Assembly: GCA_016748015.1 (NCBI GenBank)
Contig: JAAOMT010000571.1
Span: 304,875 to 368,874 of the forward strand
Origin: Geosiphon pyriformis
Taxonomy: Eukaryota > Glomeromycota > Glomeromycetes > Archaeosporales > Geosiphonaceae
Direction: 5' to 3'
Length of the DNA: 64,000 bases
This document shows positions 1 to 11,680 of the stretch, piece by piece. The notes below the pieces were generated by a model. It saw nothing but the letters and a program-made list of their open reading frames with translations. It was not told the DNA's origin and searched no databases. A program made the position numbers and the translations under genes. The first letter of the stretch is position 1. The number at the start of each line of letters is the position of its first letter.

Positions 1-1790
1 TAATTCCACAACTGCCCAAAACAAGTCCACAATCAACAAGAAACCAAGATTTTTCTTACCAACAACTCTATCATATCATTAGACATCCCAAAGTAGAATT
101 GTATTCAATCTACCCTTGGAAACTCAGTCGGAAACACTACAAATTCCTGAAAATCTACACTTTTGGGGCCAACACAGTTGGACCAAATTACTAAGAAAAT
201 ACAGATTACTGTTTAGAAATTTTACCCCAACAGCCAGTCAAACAGAAGGAAACATATCAACTTGGGAACAGCCACCAGCACAAAACCCAGCAGAATCAGC
301 ATCTCCTCTAATGGAAGGAACAGCTATCTTACAACCTATTGGTTCCAGCAACAAAAAAAACAACCAGCATTAGCACCCAGAAAACACTTGAATATGTGGA
401 CACCAATCTCTTTAACCATAACCAGTAACACTCCACTCATTAACTGGATCATGGTCTACTGGGATATTACTAAATTGGAGAAATTCTCTGGTGAAAAAGA
501 TAACACATATTTTTGGATTATGGATGCCGAGAAAGCAATTACTGCTAATGGATAAGACAATGACTACACAATTCAGATACTGTCATTCTTTCTGATTGGA
601 ACTGTCAATTCATAGTACCAGAGCCTTGCAAAAAAGCCTACCTTCTTTACAGAGTTTAAACTTGCCTTTCTGCAATACTTTTGTGACCCTAATACACTCA
701 TCTAATTGCAAAAACAATTCAGTATAATAAAACAAAATGACCATGAAGCAGTAACTACTTATCTCAAAAGATTCAATCAGGTTTTTTGACAAATTTTAAC
801 TATTGAGCAGAATTATTATACCACCACACAAGTCCTCAATTAATTCATTAAAGGACTAAGGAGCAGTCTCTTAAGATCCATACGATTTTGCCATCTGGCA
901 AACCTACAAGAAGCAGTCATTTTCACTTGTGATTTTGAGTCTGCAGAACAAGAAGTGAACTATACCCAAGCTGTTAACTTAGCCATCAATGGAGCCTCTG
1001 ACATTGACACAAAGATAACCCAATTAAGTAAAAAATTAACTCAGAAAATTGAGGGATTCTTAGCTGAAACCACAGGAACTTACCAACCACCACAACAAAA
1101 AGAAAATAACAACAACAGCAGATATCTATAGCAACAGAACTGTTAGCAACAGCAACAACTTTGGAGATCTGATTCCCATAATTGTTACTACTGCCAAAAA
1201 TCTGGACATATTGCCTGTAACTGCAGAAAGAAAATAATAGACCAAAATCAAAAAAACCAATACTAGCAACCAAGATATCAGCAAAACATGATATTCCAAT
1301 ATTCTATCCCTCAAAATCCATCTTCCCAGTATGCACAACAAGTCCCGTATACTTAATTACTGCCCCAAAATTATTATCAACTACCACCAATGACACAAGC
1401 AATCTCTCACTATCAAACTCCCCCTTACAGCCAGTCCAAACCTCAAGCTATAGACTATAATCAGGGATAGAAGAATTCCAACAACAATTAGGTGCAAACC
1501 AACAGTAGACCATCTCAACTAATCCTTCATGGTCCTGCACAATCTCAACTAGCACCAACCAGATACTCAAATCAAGCTTCTTATCTCAGTCTTATAGAAG
1601 ACCAGGATTTTGATAAATTTACACCTATGGAAGGAAGGGATGTAGAACAAATCTTCCAACCTTCCAAGCAAACAAAAAGCAATATCCCACCAGCCACTAT
1701 TACCGAGGACACCACCCTAGCCACCATATTTTCTTTTGACATCAATAATTTGAACACCCACAGACTTTTTAGTGGGGCAGTCATCAATTA
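1..1790 (+). pseudogene. Element A gag (capsid/nucleocapsid), broken
   Basis: This is the structural Gag region that would package element RNA in cytoplasmic particles. The frame changes near 380. Residues from about 384 resemble the gag of element C, including an AITANG stretch matching DANGWN and a Trp-rich segment (SWYQSL) near 610-630. A complete CX2CX4HX4C zinc knuckle (CYYCQKSGHIACNC) lies at 1183-1224, followed by a Gln/Pro/Tyr-rich tail. Stops replace Trp or Gln codons, for example near 555 and 615. The N terminus is outside the window. It is a pseudogene as it stands. Confidence 0.8.
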
Positions 1791-2170
1791 GAATAAACCA
1801 ATAATGGCCCTATACACCAATGCCAGAGTTGGAGGAATAGACATTAAATTAATTCTGGATAGCAGATCAGCCAGTAGCATAATTATGAAACAGCTTATGA
1901 ACCAACTAGGTTGCTGAGTAGACCATGCTGCTACCGCCTGAATCATTACAGTAGATGGAAACACAAAAACTCCAATAGGAGAAATTGACAACTTCCTCTT
2001 TGAAATTAATAGAATTCAGATCTCTACCAAAGTACTCATCATAGAAACTACTCAATATCAAGCTCTGATAAAAAATGATTGGTTGTCAAAAGCCAATACT
2101 ATGCTCAACTGGAATACCCAAGAATTTCAACTCATGTTTAACAGACAGCATGTCCAAGTTCTAGCTATAT
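1791..2170 (+). pseudogene. Element A aspartic protease, active site DSG changed to DSR
   Basis: This is a retropepsin-like protease that would cleave the Gag-Pol polyprotein. It is in the same frame as the zinc knuckle. The active-site triplet is LDSRSAS, with D-S-R at 1858-1866 where D-S-G is expected; GGA to AGA is one G-to-A change. Downstream, TPIGEIDNF and a YQALIKNDWL stretch match the corresponding part of element C. The changed glycine should abolish or strongly impair activity. Assignment rests on the motif, the position after gag and the match to C. Confidence 0.78.
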
Positions 2171-2394
2171 GTAGACACTTTAAAACCCAACATACTGAGG
2201 AGCCCCTAATTGAATTCAAAGATATACTGCTACTACCAACCATTGAGATCTATCAAATTTCATGGATAGATAATTATCAAATTGAACTACCCCCACCACC
2301 AATTTGGAAAGAAAAAGAAAAAGGCAGAGCTGAAGAAAAACCCCAATTGTCATCACTAGGATATATAATCATGGACCAAAAAAATTTATTTTAC

Positions 2395-3030
2395 CAACTT
2401 CCAAAACTAATATGTGTTGATTGTAGAAAAAAGCTATCCACAATGGGCACATATATTAAGAACAACAAAAAATGGTCCACCACCACCAAATATTACTGCA
2501 GACTTTGTGTACTGAAAAAATTTGGACAATCAAAACAACAAGACAAGTGGGACAACACACTATGCCTTATATGTGGCAAGATCCTGCCTGATGAAGAACT
2601 CTGGAATGATGTGCCTGGCAGAGGAAAAATATGCAATGAGGCTTGTTAGTACACCATATTAATCAACAATTGGGTACAAAAGAGAACCCCTATTAAGGAC
2701 ACTTGGAAATAAGCATTCAATAGACTGGATGGTTATCCACACAATAATCACAAAATCTGGAGAATGACAAGTGCCAAAGCCAAAAATACCATGCCTGAAG
2801 AAATATGAAAATTCAAGAACAATTTTTAAACACCTGAATATAATAGACTCAACTACCCCATAGATGATTTTTTTACAGATAACCTCGACACATTTCAGAA
2901 CTGATATCAAGAATTGGTCCTGACCCGAAAAGAGCAAGAACAGTGACTAGTTAATCTAAATACCAAACTATGTGATCACTGCTTAATTTCTTGCCACTTT
3001 TAATACTGTGACGAGTGTAATCTCATGTTC
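2395..3030 (+). pseudogene. Element A Cys-rich module between protease and dUTPase
   Basis: I do not recognise this as a named family. Paired cysteines occur as CVDC (2413-2424), YYCRLC, LCLICG, ICNEAC, LCDHC and YCDEC (near 3007-3018), consistent with several zinc-binding knuckles separated by helical stretches. The same spacing occurs in elements B, C and D, in worn form in E, and in the F part of G/F, always between protease and dUTPase. The first part is an open frame (2083-2649); later stops replace Trp or Gln. A nucleic-acid-binding or structural role is plausible but inferred only from the Cys pattern. Confidence 0.7.
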
Positions 3031-3159
3031 AACTTGTCTTCCAGAATCCTATACCCAATCACTAAATTACCTAAGCCCAAGGAAGAAAAAGAATTACTCA
3101 TCAAAAACATGTTATTTCAAGAGCCAAATTAGACTACCAAAATAGAATAATACCTTGTG

Positions 3160-3640
3160 TATCCTGATCTTTTCAAAGAATTAGAATTAAAATAGTATAG
3201 TAACAATAACAAAAAAATATGCTCAGAAAGAGTATATGAGACTGATGCAGGTTTTGACTTAAAATACCCTAAACAATTACTCATAGTTATAGCCCCACAT
3301 TTTCTGGTAAAAATAGATCTCAAAATAGTGCTAGAAATTTCTGTGAACACCATGATACAAGTAGCATCTAGATTGTGTCTTGCAAAAAAAAGAATCAATA
3401 TAAAAAAAGGAATTATCAATGCCAGATATACAGGAAACATTATTGTGATGCTACAGAACAATTCAGACAAACCTTACAAGATTGAATTTCACAAAAAAAT
3501 TACCCAAGCCATTTTTTTACCTTTAATTAAAATACCCCAACTAGCTCTGGTTACCATCTGAGAAGAATTAAGTCTTATTGCCCAAAGAATCAATGGGTTT
3601 GGCTCAAGTGGAAGAGAGAATGTAATGGTCAATTTTATGA
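3160..3640 (+). pseudogene. Element A dUTPase domain, catalytic Asp replaced by Asn
   Basis: This is a trimeric-type dUTPase, which hydrolyses dUTP to dUMP and keeps uracil out of element cDNA. Motif 1 is TDAGFDLKYP at 3241-3270. Motif 2 is degenerate (ASRLCLAKK). Motif 3 is GIINARYTGNI, with Asn at 3418-3420 where the catalytic Asp is expected. The glycine-rich motif 5 reads NGFGSSGR near 3594-3617. The domain lies between the Cys-rich module and the linker that precedes RT. The Asp-to-Asn change and stops nearby make it a likely inactive relic. Confidence 0.8.
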
Positions 3641-5460
3641 AGGAAGATAGTAACCAGAGAGAACTTATCTACACTGACATCATTATTTCTATCTCTCTTT
3701 ATTGGTAGTATATTCTCAAAGTTGACTGAAAGATTCAGAACCAAGCACTAGTCTTCAAGACCAATTCCAAGATCTGCTTGTTAGCTGACATTGCTAATCT
3801 GTACTTACTAACCAAAGCTCATAAACACTTCAAAATTTCCATTCACAATTCAACCGAAGATGTTATCAAAATTCCTGAGAGAACTCTCATTGGTTTTATA
3901 TCTTTAAATATTCAGAATCTAGAAAAACTCCAGCTTATTCCAGATTTCGTTCAATTGTTTTTGTTCTGTGAAATTACCTTATAAATATGAAATCTGTCAA
4001 AGAAAAGTTACTTGTTTACACCAAAAAAAATCAATAAACTCAATCTAGAAAACTTGAGCACTTTACAGCAAATGCAACTTAAGATTCTATTGAACCAATA
4101 TGCCAATGTCTTTGTTAGCAAAAATGAGTTCGGATGCACCGACATTGTAAAACACCAAATTGATATCGGAGATGCTCGACCTATTAAGCAGTGAACTTAT
4201 TGAGTATCTCTATCTGGCAATAATCTGATTAAGCAGGAAGTACAACAAATGCTTAACAATAGACTGATTAAAAAATCATTAAGCTCTTGGTCCTCTCCAG
4301 TAGTCTTAGTCACAAAGAAGAATGGGAAGGTATGATTCTGTAAAGATTACCAGAAATTAAATAGTATTACCTGAGGAGATAGCTATTCCATTTCTCTTAT
4401 CCAAAAAATTCTAAACAACTTAGAAAAGAAGAAATAGTTCTTGTTACTAGATCTAGCCAGTGGATATTGACAAGTCAAAATAGACCCGAAAGACAAAGGG
4501 AAAATAGCATTCACCACACAAGACAAAAATTTTAAATTCAACATAATGCCTTTCAGACTGTGCAATATTCCTGCTACCTTTCAACATCTCATGGATGTTG
4601 TGTATAAAGAAATCTTGTGGAAATCAGTCATAGTATACTTAGATAACACCAATGTCTTCTCATAAACATTCAATGAACATTTGCTCTACCTGCAATAAAT
4701 CTTCGAATGCCTTTGAGCTGCCGGATTGAAACTCAACTCTGATAAATACTTCTTCGGAAAAACCAAACTGAAATTCTTAGGACATGTAATCAGTAAGGAT
4801 GGAGTAAAACCTAACCCAGACAAAATCCAAAAGGTCAAGAATTTTTCAGCCCCAATTAACCTATAAGAGCTGCAAAGATTTTTAGAATTGGCTAGATACT
4901 ACTGTCAATTTGTCAAAGGATTTTTAACTATCACAAAACCTTTTTATCACTTGTTGTTCAAATACATGTCATATCTGTGAAAAAAAAAGCAACAAAAAGC
5001 CTTCAATTATTTTAAACAGTGATTAATCATATTTCCAATACTAATTTATCTTGACTTTACCAAACAATTTATTGTCACTACAGATGCATTAAAAAATGCA
5101 CTAAGAGCTGTATTATCACAAATAGAACTGAACAGAAGAGAACATCCAATTGTCTATGCCAGTTGCAGTACCAGCCCAGCAGAAAAAATATATAATACAA
5201 CAGATTTGGAATGTTTTGCCATTTATTGGGCCATATAAACATGGAAACATTATCTCTGGCAATTATTTGACTTATATACCAATTATAAGAGACTCATTTG
5301 GTTACTCAATAACCCATAACTAGAAAAAAAATATGCTAAATGGAGTACTTATCTGCAACAATTCCCACTCAAAGTTTATTACAAGGAAAGATCCAAGAAC
5401 ACCAATGTTGACAGTTTGTCAAAGATGCCACAAACCTAATCTCGGACTCATGGACACACT
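3641..5460 (+). pseudogene. Element A linker, reverse transcriptase and RNase H, broken
   Basis: The linker (about 3641-4000) has a beta-strand repeat, ISIHNSTEDVIKIPERT, shared with B and related to C. RT fingers and palm follow from about 4060: a LLLDLASGYWQV-like segment with TGA for Trp, then IPATFQHLMDVVYK. The catalytic box is YLDN at 4636-4647 instead of YLDD. RNase H begins near 5060 with IVTTDALKNALRAVLSQ and continues to NTNVDSLSKM near 5410. Stops mark CAA/CAG and TGG positions. The order and motifs are typical of Ty3/Gypsy pol; the copy cannot encode an active polymerase. Confidence 0.85.
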
Positions 5461-5539
5461 TACTTATTAGCAATTACATTAGTATCTATTGACACTACAT
5501 TTTAAGAAGATTTTATCTCAACAGGAACAAAATACCATA

Positions 5540-6790
5540 TGGAAACAAGCATGAAATTACTTTATTCAAAATAACCAACTCTATTATCAAGAACAATGAA
5601 ACCATACTACTCCACAACAATTGATCAAGGACCATAAAAAAGAAGCTATATTATATAGTATGCATTCTGACCCAACTGCAAGACACTTCAACAAAAACAT
5701 GACTTTGGAAAAAACAACAAATCTATACTATTGGTCTATAATGTATAAGGATATCTTCAAATATGTTCGCAATTGTAACTTATGCCAGCAAAAAAGAGGA
5801 ACCAGGATAATAGAACCACTTTAACCCATTCCAGTTGGAAATCCATTTGATAGAATTGGGATTGATTTGGTTGGTCCTCTTTTGATTATATCCAAAGGAA
5901 ATCATTACATCACTGTAGCCGTAAACTACCTTACAAAATAGTCAAAAGCCAGAGCAATCCAAGTAGCTGATGCCAAAACAGTAGCCAAATTCATACACCA
6001 AGATCTAATATACAAACATAGATGCCTAAAAGAACTGTTATTGGACTAAGAAACACATTTCATCAATACTACATTAATTGAATTGAGTCAACATTTTGGT
6101 ATAAAACAACTATTATCATCACCATATCACGCACAAACAAATAGACTGGTAAAACAGTTTAACAGAATATTATGTAAAGTATTAGCAAAAATAAGTTATG
6201 AAAATGAATAAGAATAGGACTTATTCATACCTTCTGTACTCTTTGTATATTGAACATTAAAGCAAAATATGATACAGTTCACACCATTCAAATTAGTCTA
6301 TGGAAGAAAAGCAATGTTATCTATTGAACAAGAAATAGCATCTTACTTAACAGAAACTATCAACAAAAAAAATTTTGAAGATACCTTATGTCAAAGAATG
6401 TACTAGCTAATGGAAGCATTAAAAAACAATCATAAAATAGTAACTGACAATATTAGTAATGCTCAAAAATGACAAAAAGAAAGACATGACAATTGCCTAT
6501 TCGAACAACCAATGGAATTTAAGATTGGAGACCAAGTACTGTTATATCATACAAAAGCAGAAAAACAATGAAACAGAAAGTTCAACCCAAAGTGAGACAG
6601 CCCATTTCACATACACAAAGTGTTAAGAAATAGAGCTTATAAATTACAATTGAAAGACAGAATTTTAAAGAAAGTAGCTCATTAAAAATTTATTATGTGA
6701 AACAACAGTCATTGTTATTAGTACATCAACTAAGAACACAAATTTCATTAATCAGACCAGAAAATATATCATAAGATCTGGAACCAATCA
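5540..6790 (+). pseudogene. Element A integrase, broken
   Basis: This enzyme would insert element cDNA into the genome. It lies one frame over from RNase H, with the change near 5500. The zinc-binding N terminus has ARHF and NCNLCQQK (CX2C) near 5680-5800. The catalytic core shows IGIDLVGP, then LLLD with a stop before THF, then TNRLVKQFN where the third acidic residue (Glu) is changed to Lys. A C-terminal segment, FKIGDQVLLYHTKAEKQ, precedes a worn GPY/F-like region (DSPFHIHKVL). Several in-frame stops make it non-functional. Confidence 0.82.
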
Positions 6791-6890
6791 TCATCATCGA
6801 AATATAAACAACATGTAGCAAATTAAATTGGGAAATTCAAGTATATATACCATCCAAAAAACAACAAGAAAATAATAGAATTTTTTCAAC

Positions 6891-7651
6891 ATGGACCTTT
6901 TAGATTAAATTCTACAACTTTCAAAACAACTGTTTGATGCAATTCAACAATTTTCTGCTCAAATAGAAATCAAAATTGATAAAAAAAAGATATGATACAG
7001 AGATAGAAGCAAAAAAAAGGTGAACAATAGTTCAACTAAAACTAAGCTGTTTCACCTTTACAAGCAAACTTTTCTCTATGAAAGAAAAAGAAAAAGGGAT
7101 ATGATAAGAATAGGACCCAATACAGCTAAAAAGAAGGGGAAGGTAACAGAAATAAAACTGTGTTAGGTGAGAATTGAGAAAATAAGAGAAGATCTAAACA
7201 AGCAAACACTGAAGCCAGTAACAAGAGAATATACATCTGAAAACGTGAAAAAATAGAAAAAGAAACTTCTATTTGTCTATTGGCTATTTAAAATTGGGTT
7301 ACAATTAGGATTAGATAGCCCATATAAAGACCTCAACTGTCAAATGATCAACAAAGAAGCCCACAGACAAATAAAAAAATTTGTGAGAAGAAACAACTTA
7401 AACTTATACTATAAAGCAACATACCAACTATATTCAGCATTTAAAAACTATCCAATGGTACTACTAGATGAAACTCTAAAAATTATTATAGTCAACAACA
7501 TAAAATAGATGACAAACACCCAATTGAAGTTCTACAAAAAACAATACTGAAGGCAACATTTGAGTTCTTTACAGAAAAACAAACTTGGCTGAAATAGATG
7601 ATTTCACAGAAGCTTAATTTTAAAAAGAGAGGAATAATGTTACTCGAATAG
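6891..7651 (+). pseudogene. Element A ORF3, unknown function, runs into 3' LTR
   Basis: This reading frame follows integrase, in the place where some LTR elements carry an env-like gene. I do not recognise the product. It starts at ATG 6891 and shows a Gln-rich LSKQLFDAIQQFSAQIEI stretch resembling the start of ORF3 in B (LAQQFFQLIQQQEIEI). It reaches the purine tract and ends MLLE-stop with TAG at 7649-7651, inside the LTR. Several stops and frame changes interrupt it. There is no obvious signal peptide or membrane span, so an envelope role is not supported. Its equivalents in B, C and D end in the same relation to the LTR. Confidence 0.6.
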
Positions 7652-8552
7652 AAAAACCAAAAGCTATGAAAAAACGTGACAAAAAAATGTGACAAGAAAA
7701 ATGCAGTACAACTTGAGGTAACACAGAGCAAACACGAGCAATAGCTAGTAATAACAAGCAATAGCTAATAATAAAGAGCAATAGCTAGCAATAGTAAAGC
7801 AATTGAAAGCAATTCTGTAAAACCAAAAAAATATATAAAAGCAAGTAGTTATAGAAGTTGAAAAGTCAGACAGTTAATTAGGAATCAATTTTACTTTGTA
7901 TTATACTTATCATATATATCCATAGTTTGAAATACAATAAATTATCAAAACCAAATCCAATTTACCAATTTATGTTTTCCCATCTTACAAATTTTAATTG
8001 AAATTAAAATCAGTATTTTTTACTTTTGTGCTGGAACAGATGCCATTGGCATAAATGTCTTAAACTCTTAATGACTTGAACCAATTACTTTTGATCATGG
8101 CAATTGATAAGAACTAATTTTTTTCTTTTCTTTTTCTTTTTTTCTTTTTTTATTTTATTTTATTTTTTTTTGGAGTGGCAACATAGGAAAATTGACTGTC
8201 TTAGAATAAACTTTGTGATAGTCTGGTAAAAAAGGGAAGCTCTACTTAAGTTTTGAATATTAATGTTATCTTGGTAGCTTACCAGAAGAGCAAAAAGACA
8301 ATGCCAGACCCTAACAACTGTGTTTGTTAGTATGGAGAAGAAAGTTCACATTTATAGAAAATGTTGCAATTGATGAAAAACAAACTTTGTGCCTTATAAC
8401 CAAAGAACTCAAACAGGTAAATTCACAGTCAGGAATAGACTTTCAGAGACTGATAACACTGACATGACAGAAAAAGCAGACAATTTTAAAAGTTAATCTA
8501 AAACTAGAGCACCAAATGTTACTACCATACCCTACTCAGTTTATCCGTAACA
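7638..8552 (+). repeat. Element A 3' LTR (915 bp)
   Basis: It begins TGTTAC after the purine-rich tract AGAGAGGAATAA and ends GTAACA, a six-base inverted terminal match shared with C and D. A TATAAAAG box lies at 7834-7841 and a long T/C tract at about 8118-8171, as in the other LTRs here. The right edge is fixed by the resumption of element B gag at 8553. The 5' partner LTR is outside the window, so the pair cannot be compared. Confidence 0.78.
7834..7841 (+). promoter_or_regulatory. TATA box candidate in element A LTR
   Basis: TATAAAAG lies about 200 bases into the LTR, in U3, where a retrotransposon promoter is expected. Placement is similar in the family 1 LTRs. Confidence 0.5.
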
Positions 8553-9790
8553 ACAATGTAGAAAAAACTATCACAGCCAACAGATGGGATGATGCCAGAA
8601 CCATGCAAGCCATTTTTTATTTTCTTCAGAATACTGCCAATTCATAGTATCAAAGCTTAGCCAACAAACCTTAGGATTTCAATGTATTTAAGCTTACATT
8701 CCTATAATACTTCAGCAATAATAATAGTATTAATCATTTAGCAAATACTTTCACCACCATCAAACAGAAGATATTGAAGCAATCACCACTTACTTGGGAT
8801 GTTTTCATCAAAATCTGTGCCAAATACAAGTTATTAATGCTGATTATTTCACTATAGCCCAGATCCTAAATTAGTTTATTTGCAGATTATGCAGTAATAT
8901 TCTGCAATGTGTACAGCCACTATATCCAGCCAACTTACAAGACACAGTTACACATGCCAGAGATTTTGAATCAGCTGAATTAGAAGTTAATCATGCCCAA
9001 GCTGTAAATCTAGTAATGAATAAATTATCTAACTTGAATTCCAAACTAAAGCAATTTAGTAATTCGATCAATCAGAAAATTGAGAGATACTTAGCTGACA
9101 ATCATGCAATTTATCAACCATCACAATAATGCAATAATTCAGGAAATGCAAATCATTTTCACAATCAGTCACATTTATTATCATCATCCAATTAGCTATG
9201 ACAGCCAGAGATGTGTATCTGCCACCACTGTGGTAAACAAGACCATATCTGAGCCAACTATCATTTTTATAGTAACACACAATCGGGAAATCAATACCAA
9301 AACTCCAATTGCAGTGTTTAAACTCCACATTATTACTCAAATTAAAACCAATATTAATCCACTTACCTATCAATGATACAACAGTTAATATATTAACCAC
9401 CCATATATCAACCTCCAGTTTATCAACTGCAGCCACCAGTAATATATCAACCACTGCAGCTACAGATAATTTATTAAACACCTGCAGTTTAAACACCACC
9501 ATCAAACTCAGCTTAGATGATATTAGAAAATCTTAGATTGAGAGTCACTCAAAATTGGAGATCAGTAATAGTTGTTTACCAACTGATCTTCAGCTCCTTT
9601 CACCAACCAACAGGATCACATTTTTAGAATTCAAGAACTGGGCACATCCAAAATCTGAATTTCTAACACTATTTAAGTCTTCTGGTTTCCCCAGAAGACA
9701 CCTAACCCAACAATTCAGGAACCAACCAACAACCAACACTTACCAGCAACATTCTACCAGCTATTATTACTGAGAACAAATCACTGGATG
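8553..9790 (+). pseudogene. Element B gag, N-terminally interrupted by A
   Basis: The gag resumes in the middle of the capsid region: the sequence from about 8556 aligns with F near 61335, up to the conserved NRWDD block. An NSWYQSL-like Trp segment follows at about 8640-8660. A frame change occurs near 8860, and the later capsid part (ARDFESAELEVNHAQAVNL) matches A and E. The zinc knuckle at 9220-9261 reads CHHCGKQDHI, then Asn-Tyr, the final Cys being changed to Tyr by a G-to-A transition. A Pro/Tyr/Gln-rich tail follows. Confidence 0.75.
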
Positions 9791-10080
9791 TCATTTTTCT
9801 GTTTGAACTTGAGAAACCAGCAGTCACGCCATTATTTAGTGGAGCTACTCTCAAAAAAAAATCTATTACTGCCATGTACATAGATGCCAAAGTTGATGGC
9901 TACCCCAATCAAAGTTTTAGTAATAGAAGCTACACAGTACCAGACATTAGTTGGTAATAACTGGTTAGTTAAAACCAACACTATGCTTGACTAGAACATG
10001 CAGAAGCTACAGCTTAGCCAGAATGGCTGACATATATAGACATCTGCTACATGTAGTCATTTCAAGACATTGAGTTTAAG
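9791..10080 (+). pseudogene. Element B protease remnant lacking its catalytic core
   Basis: The left part (ITAMYIDAKVDG) and right part (PIKVLVIEATQYQTLVGNNWL) of the retropepsin domain meet near 9900. About 55 residues that carry the DSG active site and following strands in A, C, E and F are absent. The loss looks like a simple internal deletion, since both sides align to the related copies. B cannot have made its own protease after this event. The frame on the right side continues toward the Cys-rich module with stops. Confidence 0.72.
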
Positions 10081-10380
10081 GAAGAAAAGAAGAAATCTAC
10101 CTGAAAAGCCTATCAAGTATTATGGGCTGAAGGAGACCACAACAAGTTACTACCAATACCCTCCTGGGACAACAACAAAAAAGGAAAACAAAAGAAAAAA
10201 CTTATCTGGAATGCTGACCAAATCTGGAGAACCAACAACAATTAGAAAGAGCTAATAAATTAGGAGTGGGAAAAAAATACAAAAGGAAAAGGAAAGGAGA
10301 AAGAAAAAGAACCAATATTAACTACCACCACTACTTACAACCCATACACATATAATCTATCATAACTATCTAACTATCAT

Positions 10381-11000
10381 CACCCAAAACTGATATGCAT
10401 CAATTATGACAAGAAAGTATTATCAATAGGCACATATTGCAGCAATAACAAGAAATACCAGATGGCAACTAAGTTCTATTGCCACTCATGCCTCATTGAC
10501 CACTTTGGAAAACGAGTTGGAAAATAGGATAATAAGCCATGCTTGGCTTGTGGAGAAATTCTTCTTAACAAAGGAATGTGGAATAATATTTCTAGAAAAG
10601 AAGGAATGTGCGATGAATTGTGTCAATACACAATTTTGATAAGCAACTGGGTAAGAAAAGAGACACTTATAAACACTGCCTGGAGACAAACAGTTAAATG
10701 TCTGGATGGCTGTCTATATAATGATGATGAAATATGGCAAATAGCACTTACCAAAATCAAAGAAGCATTACCAAAAGAAATAAGAACAATTAAAAATAAC
10801 TCACCTAAACTCATAAAACTTGACTGGGACCCAAAACCAGTCATAAATTTCCTAGATCTAGAACAGTTCCATGAACACTACTAAGAATTAATGCCCACAA
10901 AAGAAAAGCAAGAGCAACACTTAGAGCAGCTGAACACCTAACTGTATTAATACTGCCTAATTTCATGTAACTTTCAATATTGTAATGAGTATAACCTCAT
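10381..11000 (+). pseudogene. Element B Cys-rich module
   Basis: This is the equivalent of the unnamed module in A and C. Cys pairs occur as CINY (second Cys lost), FYCHSC, PCLACG, MCDELC and CNFQYC/CNEY. The open stretch 10543-10884 keeps the central part, including WNNISRKEGMCDELCQY. Changed cysteines are Cys-to-Tyr, again G-to-A. A linker rich in Asn and Ser (near 11075-11200) separates it from the dUTPase and is much less conserved. Confidence 0.68.
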
Positions 11001-11239
11001 TTACAATCCACTATCACACATGATCTACACAATTCCAAAGGAAAAAAAACTAATCAATTGCTGTGTATTGGAATCGGAATCAAGTTTTAATCCCAATTCA
11101 AACCCCAACAATAATGATGATGAAAACAATGGTTTCAGCTTTGCTCAATATGACAAGAAAAATAATAGTAATGCAGACTCCAATTCAAACTCTAAAACAT
11201 ACATCATGCTTCTTGATCTTTCCCAAGGAACAGAAACTT

Positions 11240-11680
11240 AGATGGTATAGTGACAACAATGAAGGCATCATGTCAAAACATGCACATAATACAGATGCAG
11301 AGTTTGATCTAAAATATTTGGGAAAAAATCCCATTAAATTGGAACCTCATTTGTGTACCTGCATTGATCTCAAAATAGCACTGGAAATTCCAGCAACAAT
11401 AATAGTTTAGTTAGCATCTAGAAGTAGCTTAGCCAAAAAGAAAATCAACATCAGAGGAGAAATAATTAACACAGGATATATAAAAAATATCATTGCTATG
11501 TTACAAAATGACTCAGAAAAAGCATATATTATAGATCTAAACAAAAAGATAGCACAGACAATATTCCTGTCTCTGGTTAAAATAGCTCAATTAGTATTAA
11601 TAGGAAACAAAGAAGAATTAAAGATTACAGCTAGAGGGATACAAAGATTCGGATCAATGGGTAGAATAGATGTATTAGTT
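11240..11680 (+). pseudogene. Element B dUTPase domain, catalytic Asp replaced by Asn
   Basis: Motif 1 is TDAEFDLKYL near 11291-11320, with Gly-to-Glu. Motif 2 is SRSSLAKKKI. Motif 3 is GEIINTGYIKNI, with Asn at 11468-11470 in place of the catalytic Asp. Motif 5 is RGIQRFGSMGR near 11632-11664. One stop (TAG near 11408) interrupts it, and the C-terminal half is open in frame with the following linker (11498-12010). dUTP hydrolysis is unlikely in this copy. Confidence 0.78.

Larger units (their letters stand above)
1..8552 (+). mobile_element. Element A: Ty3/Gypsy LTR retrotransposon, 5' part outside window
   Basis: The domains run gag, protease, Cys-rich module, dUTPase, RT, RNase H, integrase, ORF3 and 3' LTR, which is Ty3/Gypsy order with an inserted dUTPase. 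The reading frame is broken by many in-frame stops, mostly where Gln or Trp is expected, and by frame changes near 380 and 5500. The right edge is set by the LTR end GTAACA at 8547-8552. The next base resumes the gag of element B, so A sits inside B. The 5' LTR and the start of gag lie left of the window. Element identity is firm; the exact inner domain limits are approximate. Confidence 0.88.

Noticed and set aside
8118-8171. T/C-rich tract as a polypyrimidine splice signal of a host gene
   Set aside because: It lies inside the A LTR, and similar tracts occur at the same place in the other LTRs.
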